64,000 nucleotides of DNA from Streptomyces violens (GTDB taxonomy: Bacteria; Actinomycetota; Actinomycetes; Streptomycetales; Streptomycetaceae): assembly GCF_000717745.1 (NCBI RefSeq), contig NZ_JOBH01000020.1:1-64000 (forward strand), in the 5' to 3' direction. Below the pieces are notes generated by a model. The model was given only the letters and a program-made list of their open reading frames with translations, was not told where the DNA came from and made no database searches. Each line of letters starts with the position of its first letter. Position 1 is the stretch's first letter. Shown here one piece after another: positions 29,961-40,111 of this stretch. A program made the translations under genes and the position numbers.

Positions 29961-30031
29961 ATCCGTAGCGTAGCGAGACGCGATAGATCGCAACTAGGGC
30001 GCGCCGTCCCCGATCTCAGGGGGCGCCGGTC

Positions 30032-32053
30032 TCAGTCCTCCGGGCAGAACCGCTGCGGCCCGTCCAGCCCGCGGCCGGTGGCCTGGACGCAGCCGCCCGG
30101 CAGGCCGCGGTACGCCTTGCTGCCGAAGTTGGCGGTGATCTTCAGGCCGCTGCCGCCGCCGAAGGTGGTCCGCTGGACCTGGTGATCGGCGGTGAGCGTA
30201 CGGAAGTCCGTCATCGCCTCCGTCCCCGCGGCCTTCTGGATGCCCGCGAAGAAGCGCTGCATGGCGGCGATCTCCTTGCCGTGCTCGTCCAGCACCTTGC
30301 CGTCGAGCGCCAGGTTGACCGGGGTGTTGTAGAGCATGGCGAGCAGCGCGCGCTCCTTCTTCTGCTCCGGCAGCTTGTAGAGGGAGAGCTCCCAGCGGTC
30401 GGTGCTGACCACCGAGTCGTGCAGCACCGTCTCGTACAGCGGCACCCGGTACTGGGGGTCGAACATGGCGCGGGCGACGGACCTGTCCAGCGTCGCGGGC
30501 TTGAAGAACATGCCGGGCCGCCCCTTGGGCCAGTAGCCGCCCCAGGTCTTCTTGTCGCGCTCGGCCTTCCACAGGCCGTCGTGGACCGGCGTGCTGGAGC
30601 CATGGCTGAAGTCGATCACCTGGTTCGCCCAGGAGCCGGCCGACTCCGAGCCGAGGACGTACGGGCGGCCGCCGGTGAGGGCGCCCCCGGACACCCCGCG
30701 CATCCGCTGCAGGCGGTTCTTGCGGTCCTGGCCTTGCGTCATCGGGTGGCCCGGCGTGTGGTCCCGGAAGAGCTCGCCGGTGGCGTCGACGTCGAGGAAG
30801 TAGCTGTTCACGCCGTTGGCGGTCATGTCCTTGGCGCGGTCGGCCAGATAGTGGTGCTGCGGCTCGGCGTCCGCGAGCGCCTGCGAGCTGAGGTAGCAGC
30901 CGCGGCCGCCGAAGCCGCCCTCCGGCTTGCCGTCCGCGTCGTGCACACAGCCGTCGGGCCACAGCCGGTCCGGCCACTTCGCCACGCTGGTGTCGGCGCT
31001 CTTCGGGTCCTGCGCGTTGTCCCAGCTGTCGTACGGGCCGACGAGGTAGCCCGCCTTCTTGGCGGCGGCGACGGCCTCCTTCGACATGGGGTCGCCGTCG
31101 GCGTCGTAACCGAGCCACATGCGGGAGATGCCGAGCTTCTTGAGCCGCTCGACGGTCTTCGCGCTGCGGCCGTCGCCCCATACGTAGGCGTGCGGGGCGC
31201 CGATCAACTTGGCGACCTCGGGGTTCTTGCGGATCTTCTGCTTCAGGCTGCCGAGCTGCCCCTTGGCGGCGAGGTACCGGCGGTAGTCCTTGGCCGCCGC
31301 GACCGGCGAGCCGTCGGTCAGCGAGAAGGCCACCGTGTAGTCGTCCGTACCGTCCGCGCGACTGAAGTCGTGGCTCGCGGCGGTCTGCAGCCGCCCGCCG
31401 GTGGAGCGGAACCGCAGCTGGGTGCCGAGGTCGGTGGGTACGAGGGTGCTCACGCCGTGGCCGCCCGCCGTGGTGCCCCAGAAGGGCATCGTCAGGTCCT
31501 TGAGGTCGATGCCCTCCTCGCCGGTGAGCCCGCCCTGCGCGGAGTTCCAGAACGGGTCGGCGACGGGGATGCGCAGGCCCTCGCCGCGCGGCAGCTCGAT
31601 CGCGGCGCCCTTCGCGTCCGTGGTGGAGGCCGCGCCCGCCGACGGCCAGCCCAGGCTGCCGTCCTTCTTCGCGTGCAGGTCGACGACGAGCCGCCCGTCG
31701 CGGGCGGCCGCCGAAACGGTGAGCCCGCGGTCGGGGTAGGACCAGCTCGCCGAGGTGGCGCCGTGGCGGGAGACCGGGGTCGGGGTGCCCAGCGACTCCG
31801 CTGCCGCCGCGGAGAGCACGGACTCCGTACCGCTCGTCGTACGGGCGGTGATCCGCAGCGTACGGGGGTCGATGTGCGCCTCGCCGCCCTTGATGCGCAG
31901 CGCGACCGTGCCCCCGTCGGCACCGGAGTCCGCGGGCCCGGCGTACGCCTGCAGCGCGGTGAACGTGCTCGCGGTCAGCGCGGTACCGGCCAGCGCGGCG
32001 AGCGCGGCCCGCCGCTTGCGGGTACCGGTCGCGGCTTTCAGGAAACGTGTCAT
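30032..32053 (-). CDS. Secreted glycoside hydrolase, clan uncertain (GH101/GH129-like)
   Basis: A 673-residue protein with a basic N-terminus and Ala-rich hydrophobic segment, giving an export signal of about 38 residues. A beta-sandwich-like N-terminal half (about 45-270) precedes a TIM-barrel-like half with HAYVWGD, MWLGYDADGDP, NSYFLDVDATGELF (about residues 416-428) and GSESAGSWANQVIDF. The DVDAT acid cluster could hold the nucleophile, as in GH101/GH129 enzymes, but I assign the family only tentatively. Six cysteines suit an exported protein. It stands alone between DUF1707 and the fumarase gene. The substrate is unknown and probably an extracellular glycan. Confidence 0.7.
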   Translation of the reverse strand: MTRFLKAATGTRKRRAALAALAGTALTASTFTALQAYAGPADSGADGGTVALRIKGGEAHIDPRTLRITARTTSGTESVLSAAAAESLGTPTPVSRHGATSASWSYPDRGLTVSAAARDGRLVVDLHAKKDGSLGWPSAGAASTTDAKGAAIELPRGEGLRIPVADPFWNSAQGGLTGEEGIDLKDLTMPFWGTTAGGHGVSTLVPTDLGTQLRFRSTGGRLQTAASHDFSRADGTDDYTVAFSLTDGSPVAAAKDYRRYLAAKGQLGSLKQKIRKNPEVAKLIGAPHAYVWGDGRSAKTVERLKKLGISRMWLGYDADGDPMSKEAVAAAKKAGYLVGPYDSWDNAQDPKSADTSVAKWPDRLWPDGCVHDADGKPEGGFGGRGCYLSSQALADAEPQHHYLADRAKDMTANGVNSYFLDVDATGELFRDHTPGHPMTQGQDRKNRLQRMRGVSGGALTGGRPYVLGSESAGSWANQVIDFSHGSSTPVHDGLWKAERDKKTWGGYWPKGRPGMFFKPATLDRSVARAMFDPQYRVPLYETVLHDSVVSTDRWELSLYKLPEQKKERALLAMLYNTPVNLALDGKVLDEHGKEIAAMQRFFAGIQKAAGTEAMTDFRTLTADHQVQRTTFGGGSGLKITANFGSKAYRGLPGGCVQATGRGLDGPQRFCPED

Positions 32054-32225
32054 GCGACGGCACCCTGCACACGACTTCTAAGGGAGTTGTGAGAACGACG
32101 ACTGAGACGGGGACCGAGACGGCGACTGAGCCTTACCTCACAGCGGCGGCCCGCTCATGGCGTTCTACGCTGTTGAGGCTGCCGTTGATGACAGCGAAGT
32201 CACCGTCGAGTGAGGATTGGCCGCA

Positions 32226-33899
<1,674 letters not shown>

Positions 33900-33991
33900 C
33901 GCGGACCGGCCGTACTCCGCGGCTCCCAGATGTGGTGATCAGCGCTCCGGCGGCGCACTCTGAGAAGAGGGACCGCTGGAGGTGAGCCACC

Positions 33992-34318
33992 ATGCAGACA
34001 CACACGCTGGTCGGCTGGCACGTCGAAATGGAATTCACGGAGGACGGCAACCGCACCAAGGCCGCCGCCCTGCTGCGGCTCGGCGACGGCACGGAATGCC
34101 GAGGCCACGGCCGCGCCGACCGCCATCCCACCGACCCGGAACAGCTCCGGGTCGGTGAGGAGATCGCGGGCGCACGGGCGCTCATGGACATCGCCGGACA
34201 GCTGATGGACAAGGCGCACACGGAGATCGACGAGGTCGTGGGGCATCCGACGCACCCACTGCGGTGGGCGGCGCTGGACGACTCGCGCGCCGAGGCCCGC
34301 CGCTCCCGCGAGTGGTGA
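33992..34318 (+). CDS. DUF1876 (dsRBD-like) protein
   Basis: A 108-residue soluble protein. HVEMEFTEDGNRTKAAALLRL and GHGRADRHPTDPEQLRVGEE are the DUF1876 signature, a small fold related to double-stranded RNA-binding domains. GGAGG at 33979 precedes the ATG. It lies between the two fumarase genes. Function unknown. Confidence 0.88.
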   Translation: MQTHTLVGWHVEMEFTEDGNRTKAAALLRLGDGTECRGHGRADRHPTDPEQLRVGEEIAGARALMDIAGQLMDKAHTEIDEVVGHPTHPLRWAALDDSRAEARRSREW

Positions 34319-34372
34319 CGCCACGGAGCGGCGCCGTCGGAAGGTGAAGCGCGCCGCATTCGCCGAATCGGA

Positions 34373-34410
34373 TCAGTACCCGGGAACAGATGTCCGTCCC
34401 CGGGTACTGA
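34373..34410. promoter_or_regulatory. 12-bp perfect inverted repeat directly before fumC
   Basis: TCAGTACCCGGG and CCCGGGTACTGA flank a 14-base loop and end 7 bp before the fumC ATG, where a Shine-Dalgarno sequence would normally sit. It lacks a U-tract. It could be an operator, or an RNA hairpin controlling translation of fumC. Confidence 0.6.
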
Positions 34411-34417
34411 CATAGGC

Positions 34418-35833
34418 ATGAGCGACAACGGCACATCCTTGAGCGCGTCGGGCGACTTCCGGATCGAGCACGACTCCATGGGCGAGGTACGGGTCCCCGC
34501 CGACGCCAAGTGGCGCGCGCAAACCCAGCGCGCGGTGGAGAACTTCCCCATCTCGGGACAGCGGCTGGAGCGGGCGCACATCGAGGCGCTGGCCCGGATC
34601 AAGGCCGCGGCGGCGAAGGTCAACGCCGAACTGGGCGTGGTGGACGCGGACGTCGCGCGGGCGATCCAGGAGGCCGCGGCGGAGGTCGCCGAGGGCCGCT
34701 GGGACGACCACTTCCCCGTCGACGTCTTCCAGACCGGCTCCGGCACGTCCTCCAACATGAACACCAACGAGGTACTGGCCACCCTCGCGACCGAGCGGCT
34801 GGGCCGGGACGTGCACCCCAACGACCACGTCAACGCCAGCCAGTCCTCCAACGACGTCTTCCCTTCCTCTATCCACATCGCGGCCACCGCGGCCGTTACC
34901 GCGGACCTGATGCCCGCGCTGGAGCATCTGGCGGCCGCGCTGGAGCGCAAGGCCGAGGAGTTCAAGGAGGTCGTGAAGTCGGGGCGGACGCATCTGATGG
35001 ACGCCACGCCCGTGACGCTGGGCCAGGAGTTCGGCGGGTACGCGGCTCAGGTCCGGTACGGCGTGGAGCGGCTGACCGCCTCGCTGCCCCGGCTCGCCGA
35101 ACTGCCCCTGGGCGGCACGGCGGTGGGCACCGGCATCAACACCCCGCCCGGCTTCGCCGCCGCGGTGATCGCGGAGGTGGCGCGGACCACCGGGCTGCCG
35201 CTGACCGAGGCCCGCAATCACTTCGAGGCGCAGGGCGCGCGGGACGGCATCGTGGAGACCAGCGGCCAGCTGCGCACCATCGCGACCGGCCTCACGAAGA
35301 TCGCCAACGACCTGCGCTGGATGGCGTCCGGGCCGCGTACCGGACTCGCCGAGATCACGCTGCCGGACCTCCAGCCCGGCTCGTCGATCATGCCGGGGAA
35401 GGTCAATCCAGTCATTCCCGAGGCGGTCCTGATGGTGGCCGCACAGGTGACGGGGAACGACGCGACGGTCGCCGCGGCGGGCGCGGCGGGCAACTTCGAG
35501 CTGAACGTGATGCTGCCGGTGATCGCCAAGAACGTCCTGGAGTCGGTGCGACTTCTGGCCAATGTCGCGCGGCTGCTGGCGGACCGTACGGTCGACGGGA
35601 TCACCGCCAACGTCGAACGGGCCCGGGAATACGCCGAGTCCTCCCCTTCCGTGGTCACGCCGCTCAACAAGTACATCGGGTACGAGGAAGCGGCGAAGGT
35701 GGCCAAGAAGTCGCTGGCCGAGCGGAAGACCATCCGCGAGGTGGTGATCGAGTCCGGATACGTCGAACGCGGTGCGCTGACCGAGGCCCAACTGGACGAG
35801 GCACTGGACGTGCTGCGCATGACGCATCCGTGA
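34418..35833 (+). CDS. fumC: Fumarate hydratase class II
   Basis: A 471-residue iron-independent fumarase of the aspartase/fumarase family. The [11 protein letters not shown] signature lies at about residues 321-331, with the catalytic-site motifs [13 protein letters not shown] (about 107) and [12 protein letters not shown] (about 187). A Shine-Dalgarno sequence is not evident: the ATG follows a perfect hairpin. It is downstream of the DUF1876 gene. No anomaly in the coding sequence. Confidence 0.95.
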   Translation: MSDNGTSLSASGDFRIEHDSMGEVRVPADAKWRAQTQRAVENFPISGQRLERAHIEALARIKAAAAKVNAELGVVDADVARAIQEAAAEVAEGRWDDHFPVDVFQTGSGTSSNMNTNEVLATLATERLGRDVHPNDHVNASQSSNDVFPSSIHIAATAAVTADLMPALEHLAAALERKAEEFKEVVKSGRTHLMDATPVTLGQEFGGYAAQVRYGVERLTASLPRLAELPLGGTAVGTGINTPPGFAAAVIAEVARTTGLPLTEARNHFEAQGARDGIVETSGQLRTIATGLTKIANDLRWMASGPRTGLAEITLPDLQPGSSIMPGKVNPVIPEAVLMVAAQVTGNDATVAAAGAAGNFELNVMLPVIAKNVLESVRLLANVARLLADRTVDGITANVERAREYAESSPSVVTPLNKYIGYEEAAKVAKKSLAERKTIREVVIESGYVERGALTEAQLDEALDVLRMTHP

Positions 35834-35889
35834 CGTTCGCTGCGGCCCATGTCACGGCGGTGCGCCGGTTCCCCGCCTAAGATCTGCGC

Positions 35890-36582
35890 ATGACAGCGGA
35901 TACGGTGGAGACCAGGGACGGCCATACGTCCGGTACCGCGCGCTGGGCGCCGGGCGAACACATCCTGTGGCGCTATCGCGGCAACGCCACCGACCGCTTC
36001 CACATCTGCCGGCCCGTCACCGTCGTCCAGGACACCGACGAGCTGCTCGCCGTCTGGCTGGCGCCGGGCACCAACTGCGTGAAGCCCGTGCTCGCGGACG
36101 GCACGCTCGTCCACCGCGAGCCGCTGGCCAGCCGGTACACCAAGCCGCGGCGCGTGGTGCGGGACCGCTGGTTCGGCACCGGCGTGCTCAAGCTCGCCCG
36201 GCCCGGGGAGCCGTGGTCGGTGTGGCTCTTCTGGGAGCGCGGCTGGCGGTTCAAGAACTGGTACGTGAACTTGGAGGAGCCGCGCCGCCGCTGGTCCGGC
36301 GGCGTGGACTCCGAGGACCACTTCCTGGACATCGCGGTCTACCCGGACCGGCACTGGGAGTGGCGGGACGAGGACGAGTTCGCGCAGGCGCAGGCCGACG
36401 GGCTGATGCCGGCCGCGCAGGCCGAGGAGGTACGGGCCGCGGGCAGGGCCGCGGTCGAGCGGATCACCGCGTGGGACGCGCCGTTCACGGACGGCTGGGA
36501 GCACTGGCGGCCCGATCCGCAGTGGGGCCTGCCGGTGCTGCCGGACGACTGGGACCGGGCGCGGGACCCCTCCCCCTCATGA
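35890..36582 (+). CDS. DUF402 domain protein (FomD-like)
   Basis: A 230-residue soluble protein. WAPGEHILWRYRG and FKNWYVNLEEPRRRW..DHFLDIAVYPD form the DUF402 core, shared with FomD-type phosphodiesterases/nucleotide hydrolases. The D-H-D-D and Asp/Glu pairs (DSEDHFLD, WRDEDEF) could bind metal. It starts 56 bp after fumC and could be cotranscribed. The physiological substrate is not known. Confidence 0.85.
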   Translation: MTADTVETRDGHTSGTARWAPGEHILWRYRGNATDRFHICRPVTVVQDTDELLAVWLAPGTNCVKPVLADGTLVHREPLASRYTKPRRVVRDRWFGTGVLKLARPGEPWSVWLFWERGWRFKNWYVNLEEPRRRWSGGVDSEDHFLDIAVYPDRHWEWRDEDEFAQAQADGLMPAAQAEEVRAAGRAAVERITAWDAPFTDGWEHWRPDPQWGLPVLPDDWDRARDPSPS

Positions 36583-36706
36583 CGCCACCGCGTGACCGCC
36601 CGTGTGACCGGCCGCCAAAAAGCGGCCGCTTGTGCGAAATCCGCACCCGCAAGAGTGGTGAGTCCGGCCCCGGAGGCGACAGAACCGCCCGAAATGCAGC
36701 GACTTC

Positions 36707-36724
36707 TGGGAACATGCGTTCCCA
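36707..36724. promoter_or_regulatory. Palindrome TGGGAAC-ATGC-GTTCCCA before the TTA-containing operon
   Basis: Seven-base perfect arms around ATGC, in the 289-bp region between the DUF402 gene and the methyltransferase. Symmetry and position suggest an operator for the methyltransferase/phosphatase unit. Confidence 0.45.
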
Positions 36725-36871
36725 TTGAAACGATGCTCAGGGGCGAGCCCCCTTGCTGCACACCACTGGTTCAAACGTAGGATCGTCCTCCGCAAGAGGG
36801 CGCAAGAAGGCACAGACGCAACTCCAGAACTGGAAACCGAACTTGACCGCGGTCGCAGGAGGGGCGGGGTC

Positions 36872-37552
36872 GTGAGCGACAGCTACGACGGGTACGAGGG
36901 CCTGAACCGGTTAGCACTGGACCGGGCCGGGCAGGCCGAGGCGTTCAACGCGATCGCCGGGGCCTACGACAGCGCGTTCCCCCACAAGGAGGGACAGCGC
37001 GCCGCCGGTGCCTGGCTCGCGGCTTCGCTGCCGGACGGCTCCCGTGTACTGGACGTCGGCTGCGGTACGGGCCTGCCCACCGCCGCTCAGCTGTTCGGCG
37101 CCGGCCACCGGGTCGTGGGCGTCGACCTCTCCGCCACCATGGTCAAGGCGGCGCGGGAGAACGTTCCGTCCGCCGAGTTCCACCACCTCGACCTCGCGGA
37201 CCTGCGGGACGGCCGGCTCGGCGGTCCCGGTTCCTTCGACGGTGCCGCCGCCTTCTTCTCCCTGCTGATGCTGCCGCGCGCGGAAATCCCGTACGCGCTG
37301 CGGATGCTGCACTGCCTGCTGCGGCCGGACGGGCTGCTCGCCCTGTCGATGGTCGAGTCCGACGTGGACGACTACCCGATTCCGTTCCTGGGCCACACGA
37401 TCCGGGTATCGGGTTACCTGCGGGACGACTTGCGCCATGTCGTGCGCGACGCGGGTTTCGAAGTCACCGGGGAGGACTCGTATGCGTATGCCCCGGCCAG
37501 TACGGACGTGCCACCCGAAATCCAGCTCTTCCTGCACCTGCGACGCGCTTGA
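36872..37552 (+). CDS. Class I SAM-dependent methyltransferase with a TTA codon
   Basis: A 226-residue protein with the SAM-binding motif VLDVGCGTGLPTA at about residues 56-68 and a VVGVDLSATMV acidic loop. GTG 36872 follows GCAGGAGGGG. Codon 14 is TTA, a leucine codon so rare in Streptomyces that it makes translation depend on the bldA tRNA, switched on during development. The phosphatase gene starts 47 bp after its stop, or overlaps it by 4 bp if a TTG start is used, so the two may be coupled. The methylated substrate cannot be told; membership in the UbiE/COQ5-like superfamily is likely. Confidence 0.88.
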   Translation: MSDSYDGYEGLNRLALDRAGQAEAFNAIAGAYDSAFPHKEGQRAAGAWLAASLPDGSRVLDVGCGTGLPTAAQLFGAGHRVVGVDLSATMVKAARENVPSAEFHHLDLADLRDGRLGGPGSFDGAAAFFSLLMLPRAEIPYALRMLHCLLRPDGLLALSMVESDVDDYPIPFLGHTIRVSGYLRDDLRHVVRDAGFEVTGEDSYAYAPASTDVPPEIQLFLHLRRA

Positions 37553-37599
37553 GACGCAGCGCGCCAGGCGCGCAGCCCCGGACGGATGGAATCCCACGC

Positions 37600-40032
37600 G
37601 TGACGGAGCACCCCACCTCCCACGAGCCGCGACCGGCACCCTTGCCGGCCGCGCCCCCGGCCATGCCGCCGCGGGGGCTGCCGGAGACGACGGCGCACGG
37701 CGCCGCCGATCCGCGCGACGCCCTGCGACGGCCCGTCGGCCCCGCCCCCGCCGATCTCCCCGGCTCCGCCCTGCCCGGTTCCGGCCTGCCCGGCTCCGCG
37801 GCATCAGGACCGCCGGGGCGCCCCTCCGGTGGTCCCGGTGAACTGCCCGCGCCCCCGGGGCGCAGCGGGAGGAAGCGCCGGCGGCCCCGGGACCGGCGGA
37901 TCGCCGACGCCGCCAACCGCAATGCCGCGCAGGGCGCCGGCGGCCACACCCAGGCCGGCGGCCCGGGCGGCGACGCCGCCGGCGGCCCCACCGGCGTCTC
38001 CGACAACGGCACGGCGCACGGCGCGGCCGGCCGGGCCCGGTCCCGTGCCGAGGAGCCGGACGACGGGCCCGGCCCGCACGAGGGCGGCGGCACGAGCGGC
38101 ATCGGACGGCCGCGGGACGGCGAAGGCCGCGCCCGGCAGCGGCCCCAGGAGCCCGCGGTACCGCCTCCGGCGCCGCGCCGCGGCCGCGGCCAGGGCGGCG
38201 GCAACAGCCGGCGCCAGGCCCCGGAGCCGGCGCGCCCGGAGGCGCCGCCGGCCCGTTCGGCACATCCGGCCGAGGGGGGTGAGCCGATGCCGGCCCGGCA
38301 GCCCGGCGGCGACCGGCTGCGCTTCGTGGGCGCGGCCACCCGGCGGATCGCGCGCGGCATCGACCTGGACGAGATCGTGCTGGGTCTGTGCCGGGCGACG
38401 GTCCCGACGTTCGCCGACGCGATCCTGGTGTACCTGCGCGACCCGCTGCCCGTGGGCGACGAGCGGCCGGCCGGCCCCGTCGTGCTGCGGCTGCGGCGCA
38501 CCGACCGGATCCCCGAGGAGGCCGACACCAACGGCGGCCGGCTGCCCACCCTGCCCGCACAGCCCGATCTGGGCCCGGCGATGGGCGGGATGGCGGCCGA
38601 GCTCGCCGAGGTCGTGCCCGGCGGGCCGCTGGCCGAGGTGCTGCGCGGGGTGCGTCCGCTCTTCGGCGAGGCACAGGCCGCGCAGGCGGCACTGCCCGAA
38701 CTGCTCGGCACCGGCACGCGGATGCCGCAGGGCCAGCGCGTCATCCTGGCGCCGCTGCGCGGCCGCCGCCGGGTGATCGGCGCCGCGGTCTTCCTGCGCC
38801 GCCCGGACCGCCCGGCGTTCGAGCCGGACGACCTGCTGGTGGCGGCCCAGTTGGCGACCCACACGGCGCTCGGCGTGGACAAGGCGGTGCTGTACGGGCG
38901 CGAGGCGTACATCGCCGACGCGCTGCAGCGCACGATGCTGCCCGACTCCCTCCCGCAGCCCACGGGCGTGCGCCTCGCCAGCCGGTACCTCCCGGCCGCC
39001 GAGACCGCGCGGGTCGGCGGCGACTGGTACGACGCGATCCCGCTGCCGGGGTCCCGAGTGGCCCTGGTCGTCGGCGATGTGATGGGTCATTCGATGACCT
39101 CGGCGGCGATCATGGGGCAGCTGCGCACGACCGCGCAGACCCTCGCCGGGCTCGACCTGCCGCCGCAGGAGGTCCTGCACCACCTCGACGAGCAGGCGCA
39201 GCGGCTCGGCACGGACCGGATGGCGACCTGCCTGTACGCGGTCTACGACCCGGTCGCGCACCGCATCATCGTCGCCAACGCCGGTCATCCGCCGCCGGTC
39301 ATGCTGCACCGCGGCGGCCGCGCCGAGGTCCTGCGCGTGCCGCCCGGCGCCCCGATCGGCGTCGGCGGCGTGGACTTCGAGGCGGTCGAGCTGGACGCGC
39401 CCGCCGGCGCGACGCTGGTCCTGTACACCGACGGCCTGGTGGAGTCCCGGATACGGGACGTGTGGACCGGCATAGAGCAGCTCCGCGAGCGGCTGACGGA
39501 GACGGCCCGGCTGACCGGTCCGAACCCGCCGCCGCTGGAGCCGCTCTGCGACGAGGTGCTGGACATGCTCGGCCCGGGCGACCGGGACGACGACATCGCG
39601 CTGCTCGCGGCCCGCTTCGACGGGATCGCGCCGAGCGACGTGGCGTACTGGTACCTCGACCCGAAGGCGCAGACCGCCGGACAGGCCCGCCGCCTCGCCC
39701 GCAGGGCGCTGCAGCGCTGGGACCTGGAAGAGCTGACGGACCAGGTCGAGCTGCTGGTCAGCGAGGTCGTCACCAACGCCGTGCGGTACGCGGAGCGGCC
39801 GATCACGCTGCGGCTGCTGCGCACGGACGTACTGCGCTGCGAGGTCGGCGACGACGTGCCGCAGCTGCCGCGGCTGCGCCAGGCCCGCCCGTCGGACGAG
39901 GGCGGCCGGGGCCTGTACCTGGTCAACCGCCTCGCGCGGCGCTGGGGCGCGACCCGGCTGAGCACCGGCAAGGTCGTGTGGTTCGAGATCTCGATGCCGC
40001 CGGTCGCACGGCGGCTGCCGGGCCGGGAGTAG
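37600..40032 (+). CDS. SpoIIE-type PP2C phosphatase with GAF and HATPase (anti-sigma-like) domains
   Basis: An 810-residue regulator. The first 230 residues are disordered and Pro/Gly/Arg-rich. A GAF-like sensor lies at about 235-440, the SpoIIE/PP2C phosphatase at about 450-670 (RVGGDWYDAI near 470, DGLVES, DRDDDIALL), and a C-terminal HATPase_c kinase-like domain at 680-805 (SEVVTNAVRYA, DEGGRGLYLV). Such proteins act in partner-switching, where the phosphatase dephosphorylates an anti-anti-sigma factor and the kinase domain can act as its anti-sigma. GTG 37600 follows GGATGGA; a TTG at 37549 is possible. It follows the TTA-containing methyltransferase. Confidence 0.9.
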   Translation: MTEHPTSHEPRPAPLPAAPPAMPPRGLPETTAHGAADPRDALRRPVGPAPADLPGSALPGSGLPGSAASGPPGRPSGGPGELPAPPGRSGRKRRRPRDRRIADAANRNAAQGAGGHTQAGGPGGDAAGGPTGVSDNGTAHGAAGRARSRAEEPDDGPGPHEGGGTSGIGRPRDGEGRARQRPQEPAVPPPAPRRGRGQGGGNSRRQAPEPARPEAPPARSAHPAEGGEPMPARQPGGDRLRFVGAATRRIARGIDLDEIVLGLCRATVPTFADAILVYLRDPLPVGDERPAGPVVLRLRRTDRIPEEADTNGGRLPTLPAQPDLGPAMGGMAAELAEVVPGGPLAEVLRGVRPLFGEAQAAQAALPELLGTGTRMPQGQRVILAPLRGRRRVIGAAVFLRRPDRPAFEPDDLLVAAQLATHTALGVDKAVLYGREAYIADALQRTMLPDSLPQPTGVRLASRYLPAAETARVGGDWYDAIPLPGSRVALVVGDVMGHSMTSAAIMGQLRTTAQTLAGLDLPPQEVLHHLDEQAQRLGTDRMATCLYAVYDPVAHRIIVANAGHPPPVMLHRGGRAEVLRVPPGAPIGVGGVDFEAVELDAPAGATLVLYTDGLVESRIRDVWTGIEQLRERLTETARLTGPNPPPLEPLCDEVLDMLGPGDRDDDIALLAARFDGIAPSDVAYWYLDPKAQTAGQARRLARRALQRWDLEELTDQVELLVSEVVTNAVRYAERPITLRLLRTDVLRCEVGDDVPQLPRLRQARPSDEGGRGLYLVNRLARRWGATRLSTGKVVWFEISMPPVARRLPGRE

Positions 40033-40058
40033 CCAGGAGCAGACAGTAGGGAAACACG

Positions 40059-40093
40059 CGGCGGGCCCGGGGCTTCTCGCCCCGGGCCCGCCG
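40059..40093. terminator. Bidirectional terminator between the phosphatase and PBP genes
   Basis: A 15-bp perfect stem CGGCGGGCCCGGGGC with TTCTC loop between convergent genes. Confidence 0.88.
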
Positions 40094-40111
40094 TCGTTCA
40101 CTCGTGCGCGC

